Shown: piece by piece, positions 1-12,900 of the stretch
How the letters are laid out: each line of letters starts with the position of its first letter
Numbering within the stretch: position 1 is the first letter of the stretch
Assembly: GCA_025345505.1 (NCBI GenBank)
Contig: JANVCC010000025.1
Location: 1,720,971 to 1,784,970 of the forward strand
Direction: 5' to 3'
Source of the DNA: Todiramphus chloris collaris
Lineage: Eukaryota; Chordata; Aves; Coraciiformes; Alcedinidae
DNA: 64,000 nucleotides
Program-made: the position numbers and the translations under genes
The notes under the pieces: generated by a model
Told to the model about the DNA's origin: nothing
Seen by the model: the letters and a program-made list of their open reading frames with translations, nothing else
Database searches by the model: none

Positions 1-3000
1 ATGATTCTTGAAGTTGCAGAGTGGTCAGAATCCTCTTATCTCTAGATGTAAAATGGCTCCATGAATTGCTAATACATAAAGTCCATAGTGGTGACTGCTG
101 CGAGGAAGATGTCTCAGATATGGTACAACAAACGTGACATACGCTTATCTCCTCTGGAGGTTTAGCTGTCAGAAGGATGGAACAGTATTTAGCTTGCCTG
201 ATGTCCTTTGAATCTATAAGGTTTAGTATGTAGCAGAATTTTAAATTTCAGTCCCTGGAGATCAAACACGTGTAACGATAATTATCAAGAATTTGATCTT
301 AAAGCCACTGGAGTCTAGGAAATGTTTTCAGTAACTCCACTGAGAATTTTAAACTTGTCCAGAAATAAGCTGTTTGAATAATAAAGTAAAGCACAACATG
401 TTTTGAAGAAAGCAAAGGCTCCTCAATGAAGAACTGGCTAATGGCTAGGGCAGCCCAAGCACAATTCCTCAGGCAATTAATATCTTTTAAACAAGAGCTA
501 AAATTAGGGCACTATTCTTCATATGTGGCAAAATTTTGTCTCTGGAGAAAAAGGATGAAACAAACTGCCTGATGTCCTACAGATCCTTAAAAGAATTCCA
601 ACAAAATAAACAAGGGCTGGAAAGAAATGAAATACAGTAGTTTGAGAACTGGAAGCAGGAGAGATGCTGTAGAAACCATATGAATCATGGCAAAGGATCT
701 GTACAGTGACTTAAGTTTGATATTTAATGGGAGCAGTGAAATTCCAGCTTACTACAGACACCAGCAGCAGATCACTTATTATTGCCTTTACTGTAATAGC
801 TATTGCTTTAGAATAAAGTTGGTTTTACTCTGCAGCAAACCTGGGGAAAAACTTCAGAGGCATCAAGCAGGTAGAAAAACATTTGAAAAAAACATGTGAA
901 AGCAACTTGCATTGTTTTAGAGCAAACCAGAACTGAACTGTAGCACTGAAATGTAACATTTCAGAGTATCTGGGGGGTTTTAAGTGAAATGTTATCTTTT
1001 GGGGAAGAGATTAAAATAAAGAAATGTTGTTTTTCAGGGTAGTCTTGTTCTTTATCCAAATAAGGACACTGAAAGTAAGTGGCCAGGGTATTAGAACATT
1101 GAAGAGGACTGCTTACCAAAGACAGACAGCTTGGAAGCCCAGAAGGGCAGAAGCAGGTGAAGTATTCTCAGGTCAGACTGCATTTGCAAACAAACAAATG
1201 CAAACTTTGAAACAGAGCTGCGTTCCTGTGTGTGCTGCATCTTACCTTGTGGTAGCTGACAGAAATGTGATGCGCAGACCTCTGACGTCCCTTCCATTCC
1301 TGCTAATAAAGTGATGAGGAAAAAGGTCAGAGTAAATTATAGTGAATAAAATACTCCTTGATCCTTATTCTAGCATGCTCCTAAGGACAGGTAAGCACAG
1401 ATTGAATGCCAGAGAAAAAAATGTTTGAAATTTAGGGTAAAACCTACTTCTAACAGCATGTGGTTTATTGAATGTCTATGCACTAATCCACAGGGGTTTT
1501 TAAGTTAAAAGATTCATTAAATAACTCAGGCTTTGGAGCTGTTCATAAAACATTAAACTTGAGAAATACAACATGAGTGATGAGTTGATCCCACCTCTGC
1601 CAATGCAAACTGACTTTCTTAATGCTTCAGCTTCTTAAATCAACAATTTATATCAGAATCATAGCTGTCTTTTTGAATTTTACATTGTTTTCATGATAGC
1701 AGAAAGAGCTTAAAAAAATATAGGCTTCATGTCTTTAGAATTCAGAAGATATCTGAAATACATGACAAAGTACCTCATTGTATTTAGGCAGCTGAATTAT
1801 TTTTGTAGCTGGATTGATGTTATTGGAATATTGTGGGTTTTGTGATGCGTGCAGCAGAAAAGAGAAAAAATTGTGTTACGTCTTGTTTTCCGCTTGCATG
1901 GAAGCCACATTCTTGATTGTTATCTCGAGGCTTCATGTGAATTTTAGCTATATGTACGTACACGTATATGTCACTATATATGCATATGGAGATGTGTGTA
2001 GTGATATCCGCATTCTTTCATGGTTTGGGCTGTAAAATTTTGCTGGAGAAATGGACCACTGAATTAAAAGTTAAGTCTTCTGAGAGCAGCTATAGTTCAT
2101 AGTCAGCTTTTACAGGCCTCCTAGAAATACTCCATCTATAGACCTCCCAAGTCCCTTGAGAGCCTGGACCAAGGACTAGTTCCAAATAGGAATACCTGCA
2201 GTTACATGATACGAACATTAGATGGCAATAAAAGGACATAGGAAACGTTTCAGTGCTATTATGCTTTTAATTCAGTATAGTGAGAAAATGAAGGACAATA
2301 AAACTCCTTTGTCCCTCTTGTTCGTAAATGTTGATTAGTAGGAATAGACATTCTGCCCAATCAAGTGTGATCTTTCTATTGACGAAGGGCCAGGGTTTCA
2401 TGGACAGCAGGTTTTGCACTGTGATCAGTTAGAAATTGCCTCAGATATTGGTGGGTTTAATTCTGAAGATGCAAAACTAAATTCTGTAATGCGTTAGTAG
2501 CTGAATTAGTATTAGTGGGAGCCTGCAGCCCTTTCTTGTCAGCCACAGTCTTGGGAAAGCATGAAACAACAGCAAACCCACTGTTGTTCAGGGCGGTACA
2601 GGGAAGAGCTGCCTCAACTGGCACCGCCCCAGCTGTGCAAGAAAAGTGGCACAGCAGGTAAAAGGCACCTGCTCAGCGCTGGAAGCAGCAGATTTTAGTG
2701 TGGCATCATCACTGATTTCACTGACACATTCCTGGTCGCATAGCGTAGGTATACCAGTGAGGAGCCCAAGCTAGGACTGTGTTTCACAGAGGTGTTCATC
2801 CAAACTGCTCTGCAGAGGCTCTTACAACACAAGCAGCACAGGTATACATGTCTGACTTTAGTCAGGCTGCTGTCCTCACCCGAAGAAGCTTGTTGTCTAG
2901 AAAGAGTATTAAGTGTGGACGGGCTAATGACCACAGAAATTACAATCACTGTTGGTAGATATTATTAGAAGAAGGTATGTTTGTAAACGAGATTTGGTTT

Positions 3001-3869
3001 AGAAGTGTAGTTCAGAGTGAATGTGACCTACCATCTAGAGCCTTACTGAATTTTATATCCAAAGTTGCATGGAGGTCACGAAGACAAGAGGTGTTGGCTC
3101 CAGCAGTGAGCATAAAGCTCTTAAAGCAGGACTCCAAGTACAGCTGGGGTTTTTTTATCCCCTGTTGAAACTTCTCCCCAGGATAGCCTCAGAGTTAGTC
3201 TTCACAAGAACTTCTATCTATAGCTGTTTTATCAGATAAAGTGCCATTTGTTTTGTTCTCAACCAGCAGTGTTGACTTTTACACAAGATTTTTTGTGTGT
3301 GCGCTTATGCTAGGGGAGCCTGGTGACTGGCAGCCAGCTGAGAGAATTAGATTCATCTTCAGTCATCAACATGCTTTCTGGCTGTGAAAGTCTGAAAAAG
3401 CCAAAGTGACACTTGCTAAATTATTCTCACCATCCAGTTGAAAAACATGTTCTCATCCAATATTGTTCTTTTCATTTTGTCTTGCAAGGGATGCTTCCTT
3501 GTGTTACTTAAAGAAGCGCAAAAGGGGTTGACAGCCTCATTTAGTTTTTGTCTCAGCTAAAATCATTTTTCCCCCCACAGAGACCTTTGGGAGATTTCAA
3601 TCTGAGATTGAAGAAATGTGAAGTTTTTCTGTTTGTCAGAATGTTTACAGCTGTAAGTTTTAATCACAGCCATGGCAAAGATTAACCTGTTACTGTGTTT
3701 AGTATTGAAAAAGTAACCAGAGAGCTCCCAGGCCCATGAGCTAAGAGCACAGTGAAGTTCTCAGTGGTGTTGAGTTATGACCATGAATCAGTACAGTATC
3801 TTTCAATAGACAAAATTATGTATTGATGTGTGTTTCTGTATGCATGGAAATACAGCCCTACACATGTCA
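1..3869. other. Gene-free stretch, intron or intergenic
   Basis: No supported gene. The open frames here are short (96 codons or fewer) and overlap on opposite strands, for example 1024-1314 on + and 1091-1297 on minus, as expected of chance frames. Base composition is AT-rich with few CpG. The one distinct part is a G+C-richer patch at about 2521-2700. I see no promoter, RNA gene or recognisable repeat. Confidence 0.6.
2521..2700. other. Local G+C-rich patch
   Basis: This stretch is richer in G and C than its AT-rich surroundings and holds several CAGC/GCTG words and a few CpG. It has no long open frame with splice signals. It may be a decayed mobile element or a regulatory segment. I cannot tell which. 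Confidence 0.3.
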
Positions 3870-4034
3870 GTGTGGAAAGTGGTGGAGTCCCCATCCCTGC
3901 AGGGGTTTAAAAGACATGCACATGGGGTGAAGAGGAAGATGGTTTAGTGGTGACCAGGCAGTGCTGGGTTAGTAGCTGGACTTGATGATCTTCAAGGTCT
4001 CTTCCAACCAAAACATTTCTATGATTCTATGAAA
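3870..4034 (+). mobile_element. CR1: CR1 LINE fragment, 3' end, severely 5'-truncated
   Basis: The stretch follows the CR1 3' untranslated region: a GTGGTGGAGTCCCCATCCCT-like word, then TTGGACTTGATGATCT-like and GGTCTCTTCCAACC words, ending in the terminal repeat ATTCTATG (TCTATGATTCTATG). CR1 elements are non-LTR retrotransposons whose copies are usually truncated at the 5' end and end in this short repeat instead of poly(A). Only about 165 bp remain, so no reverse transcriptase frame is present. The middle (3905-3985) differs clearly from the commonest CR1 ends, which suggests a particular older subfamily. Sense strand is +. Confidence 0.9.
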
Positions 4035-5955
4035 TATTAGTAACTAATGTGAAAAAGTCTGTGGTCTGCAATGTGTTAAAATAGAACTGGTAGCAACTTA
4101 ATTGGTAACAGCTTTTCAAAGGAGACATCTGGGTGGAGTAGAAAGTTACCTTGAATCTATAGCAGCATTTAAGATCTCTGGTTTAGTTAACAGATGGCAG
4201 ATAGGATGCTGTAAAAGAGTAAGACTGAATTAAAATGCCTATAACCCATTTTGTTTCCTCTAATAATCTGGAAGACCTTGGTAGAGGTCTGAAAGCTCAT
4301 TTGACTGCTATAAGACTAGGTGATATATTCTCTGAGGTATAATAGGGAAGACATTTTTCAACATGTCACAACAGTAACAGTAAGCAGCAAATAACAAGCC
4401 AAGCTGGATTTAGCTGCTGGTGTATAGTTTATGTACGACCCTCTCCACTTTTCACAAAGCTCTTTTTGTGCCCTACCCTCAAACTGCAGGGAACTGAAGC
4501 TCTCATTTACTAGCTGCTCTACCACTTAGCTGCATTGAGACAGTGAGAAAGTGAAATCCTTTCCTTCCATTCCATTATATTGAATATCCTGTTTACCCAG
4601 AGGATGGAAGCACCTGGCTTCAGATCTCCAGTGAGCCATTCCTTTGCATTGATGTGGTTTTCACATTAAACAGACAGGTTTAGTGGATACAGAATAGGAA
4701 AAATGAGAGTGGAAGATCCTCTTAGCTTTTCATAAAATCAAGTGCTCCTTGTTAATTTTGCATGGAAACTGATCTGTGTTCATTGTTCTTAATTTTCTTC
4801 CTGTCATTAATTTTTTTAGCTTGTTCTGGCAAGTGAACTACATCAGCATGTAAACTGTACTTCCAGCTTACACACTAATGGGTTTTCTTTCCTTAAAAGC
4901 ATAAGAAAGTTGTTCCAAAAAATGGAGTGGGGGTCACCAGGGTTTCTAGATGAAAAGTATGTATGTGATCTGCTCTTGTCCATTTAAATATCTGCAGGAA
5001 ATCTATTTTGCCACAATGGCTTTGGCATTGAGGCACAGAACAACTGAATGGGGAGAAGGAGGAGGGTCTGATTTGCTGCTCAGTTCTCTATTTCCATTTT
5101 GATTTACCACATCATTTTCACTCTTTCTAGTACAGGCAAAGCTGGGCCTGTAGATTGATTATGGTCAAAGGCTTATTATTTTCTGACCCCACTGTTATTA
5201 GAAACATCTATCATCATTGTGGCATTCTGAAATACGTATGCTATAGATTTTTGGTAATCTTTACTAAGTGTGATAAACTGACTTCAATTAGAAGAGCAGG
5301 AAGGGAATCCCATTATTACGAGATCATTCCATGGCTAGTGCTGTTGCTGGAATGGTTAGAGAAGTTACGCTGCTCTTTAGGAAATATTTGACTTTAAAAA
5401 CAAGGAGGCAAATCCCTTTTGCCAGAAAAGGACTATTCCTGCAGTGTGCTACTCAACAGCTTCCCAAACTCCCTGTTCTCAGCACTGCCTCTTGTTGTCT
5501 GTCTTTATCTTCATTGTATATAGATAATCTGGAACAATGAGGGTGATTTTGCTCCCTGGCCTATATTTTTATTCTCTGTTTCATATTCTGAGTTCTGCAT
5601 TAATACCTCTGTGGTTCTGGGCAATTTCATAGCCCTCCTAGATGGTAAGAAAGGACAGTAACACAAGAGAGTCATAACAAATAAGTCAATTCAGTATAAA
5701 GCCCAATGAGAAGCGAAGAAACATAAATGGATGAATAATCATTTCATATAGCAGGATTACATAGAACGTTGCTTCAGATTGATTTTCTCTCTGGCCTGGT
5801 TTTGAGTTTAACTCCAGGTTATGTCTGTTCAGTGTGATGAAGACAAGCTAATGTGCTTCCAAAGGCAAGCTAGCCAAACACTCCATAACATAACACTCTG
5901 GTTTTCACTCTGTTAAATGTCATTGAATTTCCTTGCAATATGAATTTTCAGGGTC

Positions 5956-5969
5956 TTTTTTTTTTTTTT
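5956..5969. repeat. T14 homopolymer
   Basis: Uninterrupted run of 14 T, followed by CTTCTTCCC. It is a simple repeat with no sign of an attached retroposed sequence on either side. Confidence 0.85.
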
Positions 5970-7530
5970 CTTCTTCCCATTTAGATTGCCTTGGCATTAT
6001 TCTGGCACTATCAAGCTTCTGTGAACATTTGCTGGTTAGATCACGATCGACTTCAATAATAGATACTACTTCCATTTTTCAGATGGAGGTTTGAAACACG
6101 TGGTTAAACAGCTTTCCTAAGGCTGCATTATTCATTGCAAAGCTGGGCCAAAGTGTTACATGCCTAAAGCAGATAGCTTTTTATGTATGTAATAGCTGCT
6201 CATCTCTCACAGTATGCATCTTTCATTTTAAGCACTTCCAGTGACACCAAGAGCTTGACATTATAATTGAGAAGTTATTTAAGTACCCAAAAAGATCACA
6301 TTGATTTGAAATTGCAGAAGACTTTTAGATTCAAGGAAAAAGATGGACTTGCAGTACTTCACAGAGAGTTTCCTACTTTTGCTTGTTTTCCTCTGCCGTT
6401 CTGTGTGTATTTAAACTTTGGTGCAAAAAGTCATCATTTTATAAGGGCTGTACCCTGGATGATAATGATTCATGGTATTTATAAAGCACAGCTATATGGC
6501 TCTGTGTGATCCAGTCGCAGTGGTGTTAGTCTGAGTGAATCATTTGAAGAAGATCTTTCCATAACCCTATTTATTTTCTTCAGGTCCTTGAAGAGAGCAT
6601 TATTGCTGTTTAACCAGTTAAAATGAGTAATTATTTTGCAAAATTTAAGGGTATTATATCAATTGAACATATGTTCAGTATTCAAAGTCAATAATGACAG
6701 ATTCGGGTAAGGTGTAAAACTTGTCGTTACTTGCCCATGAAGCATGACAGTTTAGCAGACAAATAGGGGAAGGGAGTTTAGCCTTTTGATATCTGGAAAA
6801 CCTCCAAGTTTTCCTCAATATTTTTTCATGCTGATTCCTCTATTTGCATTTAAAATATGTTGATTAAGAAGAATTCAGGGTTGTAACGCTCAAGTGCTTA
6901 TTTATACAATACCAAAGTAGTACCTTTGTTGGGAAAAAATGTGACTAACATTTCCTTTAAACTTTCACCTTGTTAAGGCTCTTAAGCCACTGATTTAAGT
7001 TAAGGCAGGAGTGTGTTGACCCATGAGGTTGTATTATAGGAACAGACATTCTATGGGAGCATCGGCCTCAGATAACAGAAAAATCAAGATGCTGTTATTG
7101 ATGAAGGTGAGTTGAATTTAGGCTACACTGTTCTTAGAAACAGCAAATTGAAATACAGCAAGGTGGACAGACACCTCTCAGTGGGACCTGAGATCTCTGT
7201 AGCCCCCTGCCAAGTTGGGTATGGTAAAACATGGAGCAGATCTTTATAGGGGAATTCCCCCTAACAAGCACAGATCAATGTCTGTCTTGCAAGGAGAGAA
7301 TGACTGAGATGTACCCTTTGATCCTCAGCAGCGCCTGGAGCGTCACTATGACATGCAGCCTGAGGTTAGCTCTGCACTTGAAATACTTTGAATTTTCTGC
7401 TGGAGGGGCAAATCTCAGCAGATCGTCCTTCTGAAACTCTGTATTCCTCTTTAACCTGTGTTCTTGGTAAGGGGCTCGAAATTGTGTGATGCTTTAAAAG
7501 TCAGGTTTCCCCTTAGGTAGTGTTGTTTGA

Positions 7531-7578
7531 ATTTTTTTTGTTTGTTTTGTTGGGTTTTTGTTTGTTTGGGTTTTTTTA
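7531..7578. repeat. TTTG-rich low-complexity tract
   Basis: Irregular TTTG/TTTTG/TTGGG repeats with T runs up to 8. It is a degenerate simple repeat. Confidence 0.75.
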
Positions 7579-9432
7579 AGGGGAATTTTAGTCATAAACA
7601 CCTTGGTTTCCTGATGCTAAGTCAGTCTTAGATACTTGGCACATTTCTGCCAAGCTCAGTTAAAAATGGCTTAGGTATGTGGAGCCTGGGACAGGGAACC
7701 AGGTATTGTTACCAAATGGAATGGATCAAAAATGGCTTGAAAGGATGGGTCTGCATCTGGTGGCCTGAAAATCTGAAGACATGAGAATTATGCACCACTT
7801 CCATCATAGAGATGCATGGAGTGTGCATGTGTGTCTTTACTGGGTTAAGGAGAGGAGTGTAATCGAACCCTTTTGAATGACTGAAGGTGAGAGGGCTACT
7901 TTAGGCGTTGTGACTTGTATTTTTGGAAATTTCAGCCCTGATAACTGGGGAAACTGACCCTGAGTTTTCTAAGTGTCCCTGGTATTCTTACATGCTTGGT
8001 GATAAGTGAAGGAAATGTAGACAAGTTGTTTTGGGTGTTTGAGATTTAGTTTTTATCAGGTGTTTTTCATTCCAGAGGCTTCCTGTTCTATTATCTACCG
8101 TCCCTTGCAAACTCTGAGGTGTTTAGAAAGGAAATAACAAACAATGCAATTTTTGAGTCAAACATTTTACAGGGAATGTTAGATGTCTGATAAACTCAGC
8201 AACCTTTTCGAGTGCTAATGTGATGATCACTCTCACTGTATTATACAATCAATGACATCACACCACACATAACAATGACATACATTTGAGATATCTGCTA
8301 ATCTAGTTTTTTCTTTGGCCAGGACTAGTGTGAACAGGAGGAAAAACACCCCATCATAAATTCTGTATGTTGTAGGCACTGCCTTTTGTGTGTACCACAG
8401 GATTAATTGTAGATGAAAAGCAAATTGAAAAATGAGTGAGAATATGTTAAGAAACAGATAGTCAGGATAATGTAGCCTGGAGCTAAATTTACAGTGTAAA
8501 ACCAATACTGTATATTGATAGCACCTGAGAGTAATGCATGTGCTGGAGAAAATTATATTGCAATATGCCTTGATTACCATCTGCTTGGTTTTAATTAATT
8601 TTCTTAATTGGGGAACAATGCATTTTCTAATTACACATGAAAACATCACTAGCTATTGCAGAGCCTTCATCTACTGCACAAACTCTCCTGGTAGACCCAC
8701 TGCCTGTCTAATTTATAAAGCCTCATCTCAGTGAGCACGGGCTGTTTGGCAGACTCTTGACGATTACTCAAATTAATCACATGTGAAGCAACATTCCAAG
8801 CTTGCTATTTAGGTACAATAAAATTCTAACTGTCAATAACTCAGCTCATACAGATATAAGGGTGAAACCTCCACCAAATGTAATTAGAAAACAATATAGT
8901 TGAAGCTAGAATCAAATTTGAAGTGAAATGTACCATCTGAATAAATGCTTTGGAGATAACGGCTTTGGCCACGAGAATGGAAATTAGTCTCCTTACTTTA
9001 GATCAAAACCATAGAGTAATATAAAATTAACTTATCAGGTAAACAATAAAATATTTAAGTCACAACAATCAGAACATCAATCCCAGATGGCAGATTTATT
9101 CTACTTGTAGCTCTGTTGAAATGTAACTTTGTTTCAGCCAAAATAAAATCGGCTCAGTGATTTAAACTGGAATTTCTTTGCATTAATGTCCCTCTTTTCT
9201 GCAGACTAACGGAATAAATCCATCAAGGTATGCTGATCTTGTGACTTAATCTTCCTTTGGATATCATCCAAAAGCAGTTCTACCCTCTCACAGATTCCCG
9301 TTCTCTGGCTGAGGCTTCAGTGTCCAAAGTAGGTGTAAGAATGCTTGGCTCTTATCTGACATATCACCTGCCCCATTTTTTCAAGATTAATGCCAGCTCT
9401 TTGAGATTTTATAAAGTGGGATCACATTTAGC

Positions 9433-9438
9433 TTTATT
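9433..9438 (-). promoter_or_regulatory. Possible poly(A) signal AATAAA (minus strand)
   Basis: The + strand reads TTTATT, that is AATAAA on the minus strand, about 245 bp beyond the stop codon of the candidate minus-strand terminal exon. The GT-rich downstream element is weak. AATAAA is common by chance in AT-rich DNA, so this only matters together with that exon. Confidence 0.25.
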
Positions 9439-9682
9439 ACTTGATCCTGTCTTCAGGGGCAAACTATAAAAACTGGACAGTGCTCAGTTTGGGAAGGAGA
9501 ATCAGTGGTTCAAAGACAAAGAACTGTGAGGGTTTCCTGTTCACCTTGGAGGACAGTAGTTTGCAACCTGCAGCAAAATACTGCGTTTATGAACATCTGC
9601 TATCTAGTTACTCATTCTGACACATCCTCTGCATGTTCTTTGAGATCGAATTTGCTGGCACATAGTTTGAAATGCAAAAAGA

Positions 9683-9979
9683 TTAAAAAGAGCACAAGTC
9701 CATGTTCTTAGTCTGCAGAGTAGAGTATCTGTTGATAGGAGATGAAAAAGGGCAGCCTGGCACAGAACCCAACCCGGCCTTTTCTGTGTGTTTGACCAGT
9801 GCTTTCCTGGACAGGAGATCAAGCTGGTCAGTTCTGCTGAGTCCATTACTGAACGCAGTGTAGTTGCCCATATCATCCATATCATCTGGAGTATTGTCTT
9901 TCAGCTGCGCTGTAAAGTACGTCCAGGTTTTCCCTTTGTAGCTGTTCACAAAGGATGTACTTGGTTTACTGGCAAATAA
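9683..9979 (-). other. Candidate terminal coding exon, unrecognised
   Basis: On the minus strand a frame runs from a stop near 10014 to a TAA at 9683-9685. Its part below about 9979 reads like real protein: a KGKTWTYFTAQLKD stretch, an acidic PDDMDDMGNYTAF stretch, then a polar tail ending in NMDLCSF. Codon choice leans to CTG, CAG, GTG and AAC, with more G/C at third positions than the AT-rich neighbourhood. A TGCTAAC branch-point-like word lies about 40 bases before a possible acceptor (TTTGCCAG), but the pyrimidine tract is weak. An AATAAA follows the stop at about 245 bases. I do not recognise the family. No partner exon was identified. Against it: frames of 90 codons occur by chance elsewhere in this window. 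Confidence 0.25.
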
Positions 9980-12900
9980 TTGCTTCCTTTTATGTGAACT
10001 TTTTTGGGTTTAGTTAGCAACTAGAAATTCATTACATACTTCCAGGGTTCTCTGGCAGCTGATACCAGCCCTCATTATTCTCCTTCCATCCCACAAATGT
10101 TCTATTTTAACAGTACTGTTCACATAAATAATAATGACTCTTTTTTTGACTCTTAAGTGGGAGCCCTAACTCCCTACTAGAAATACTTAAAATGGTCAAA
10201 CAAGTACAACAAAAACTCTTATGTAATCCTTCTGTGACTGAAGTACAGAAAACAACTCAGGAGAATTTTGTTATCCTGGTAATCATGTGCCTCATACAGC
10301 ACCAAGAAGAAACTAGGAGGATATTCACTCTGTTTCTTCTCCTATATTGACTATAAAGACTGCAGTCCACATGTGTCACATGCAGATTTCAGGAGGGCTT
10401 TACTGGGACTCTTAGCTGATCTAAATGTTTCAGTCCCAGTAAATACCACATGTCATTTGTCTACTGCTGATAATATAAATTCCAATTATTTGATAACATT
10501 TAAACAAATGGTAAAAATGTTTCAGAAATGGATCATTCCTCGGGTTCAGTCTCCAACAGTCCCATCACCTCCAGCTGGAGCAAAGCTTCTTGGGAGGTCC
10601 CTTCTTATTCTCCGAACACAGCATTTCCAGATTCACAGCTTCTGATCCAGCATGTGACGGTAACCGCTGGCCATAGACGGGAGTCCTGCCTCCCACGCTG
10701 TCTGGTTTTTACTCTCTTGCTAGGCACAAGACCGCTGAGGTTTTCAGTTGTCTCATCAGAAAGGGTCAGGGCTCTGTTACTCCAGCTCCCCAGCTCACTC
10801 TGTGCCTCCCCAGCCTACGTGGCACGGCTGAGTGAGTGCCTGATGACATTGTGTCTGGTACCAGCAGCCAGAGACTCACACTGCCCCATGTTGGTGTGAC
10901 ATCCTATGTACGTAGGAACAGAAGGAAAGTTTTTAGCCTACCTAGGCACCATTTATTAGCAAAAACTTTTTCTCTGACTACTGAGGTAAGCCTGCACTAT
11001 GAGGAAGTGCCAAGCCTGGATATCCACAGCAGGAAAAGGGTTTTCTCTGAGAAGGCAGAGAAACCTGAGTGCATGTTTTGTACAGTCTGCGATCAGATTT
11101 GCGTTTTGAGACATTCTTGCACTTGTTTTATCAGTGTGTTCCAAAGAGTTATTTCACGTAACTTTCAAATCAAGGCATCCTCTACCAAACTGTAAATAAA
11201 ACTGGGGTAGAAAGTTCCATAGAGGTACTTTATGTACCCATGCAAGGTAGCAATTAGGGAATTTATTGAACATCCCTACCTAGGATGAAATCTCTCAGAG
11301 TATTTGAGGGCTGCCCTTCCCCATAGACCATTTTTGACAGTGTTTAGTGGAACATAGAATTTCTTTACCTTCAGGTGGCAATTGTATCATTGCCTTTTTG
11401 ACAGAATCTTGCTATTCTTTTTCTGATGACTGGTGGGAAGCCAGTTAGGTGTGCTGCAGCAGGAGGTTAGTGGCGACCTATTTACTGGGTGGTCCTGAAG
11501 CAGCAATCTGCAAATCAGAGCACTGCTGTTCAGAGCCATTGTACTTTCAATGATCTGTGGACTGTGGTGGGTGAATTTCTTGTCAGGTGGGTTTGCACGA
11601 TTACCCAAACCATACTAATGACTAATGACAGACAAATTATAAATAAGTGTCTTTTTGCTCATTTTGTGATATGTGTGTATAAAGTCTGCCAGCAGTAATG
11701 ATGCAGTAATGCAGACTTAGCAATTCCTCTTCAGGAGAACTGATCTTGTGGGATTTAAACTGAAGAGGATGATTGCGGAGTGTATTTTAAATGGCATAAT
11801 TTGAAATGGTCATCCAGCAGCTTTTCAAGAATTGTTTTGCAACAACAAGAATGTTGTGTATCCACTTTTTTCCCTCTGGTAGTGCCTTGGGTTTTGTTTC
11901 TGAGGTCAGTGTCTTTCAAAGATTTGCTGCTAAACTATTAAAATTTCTGACTCCTTTCTGAAGGAATAAAAGATAAAATTCAAGGGTAGGCTATAGAAAG
12001 GCTGAATTTCTGGAGAGCAGAGAGTAATGATGAATTGTGTGCAAAATAGCATTTGTACTCCTGCACCCTTCCCTTGGCAATTTCACTCAACTATCTGGAG
12101 GTTACTTCAGTGGCTTGAAACTATCCCAATATCAAAAATGAGGAAATCTTTCTAGCCTGGAGGTATATGATATTTCATGTCAACAATAGAAGAAAATGGG
12201 TTGACATGATTAGCTACATTTTGTATCCAGCAAGAGTTTGCCAGGAAGATAAAGAATGTTATTGATGACCAATTAATCTTTTCTCTTTGAAAGCCTAGGA
12301 TGGGAAAAGTCTCTTTAGGGTTGATTTGCAGGAACATATAGGCACTAAATCTTCTTTTAGATTCCAGTATTTAGATGTCACCAGCATTCACAAAAATCTC
12401 TACTCAACTCTTGACTGACCACAGAGGTAGCTGTCTCTCACCGGTGAAGGTTTTGCTGGTGAAGCCCCTATAAATTTTCTTCTGCTGGATATATGTGTAA
12501 ATACTTGATGACACTGCCACAGTCCATGTGTGAGATGTGGCAGGATTCACCAGCAACCTCCTATCCATGTCCAGAGGCTCTTTATAACAATGGTGCAATT
12601 CCCACCTCATACACAGCAGTGCTTCTGGAAAACATGAGAATAGTCCTGTCTTTGACTAATGTGGAGTGGGGATTTGACTGTGGATCTTCCACTTCTCCTC
12701 ACAATTTCTAATGTCTGATGCAGAGAATCTTCTGGAAATATCCCCAATTCTCAGTCCTTCACCTTACCCGTGTTCCAGTTTACATATAAAACTAAACATT
12801 TCTTAATGTGTGCTTCCAGCTGAAGTAATTCTCAAACTGTAGTCACTGACAATTTGCCACTGGCCCAGAACTTACTTGGGAAAGACAGATAAAATCCCCA

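Larger units (their letters stand above)
4035..9414. other. Gene-free stretch with simple T-rich tracts
   Basis: No supported gene. It holds a T14 run at 5956-5969 followed by a pyrimidine stretch, and a TTTG/TTTTG-like tract at 7531-7578. The longest open frame (8233-8649, minus) is 138 codons in AT-rich DNA, has an unlikely Cys/Ile/Phe-rich composition and overlaps a + frame. The part at 8530-8650 is dense in TAATTA-type sites and is treated under findings as a possible conserved enhancer. Confidence 0.55.

Noticed and set aside
8233..8649. 138-codon minus-strand frame
   Set aside because: No splice context, an unlikely Cys/Ile/Phe-rich composition, and overlap with a + frame in an AT-rich block better explained as non-coding.
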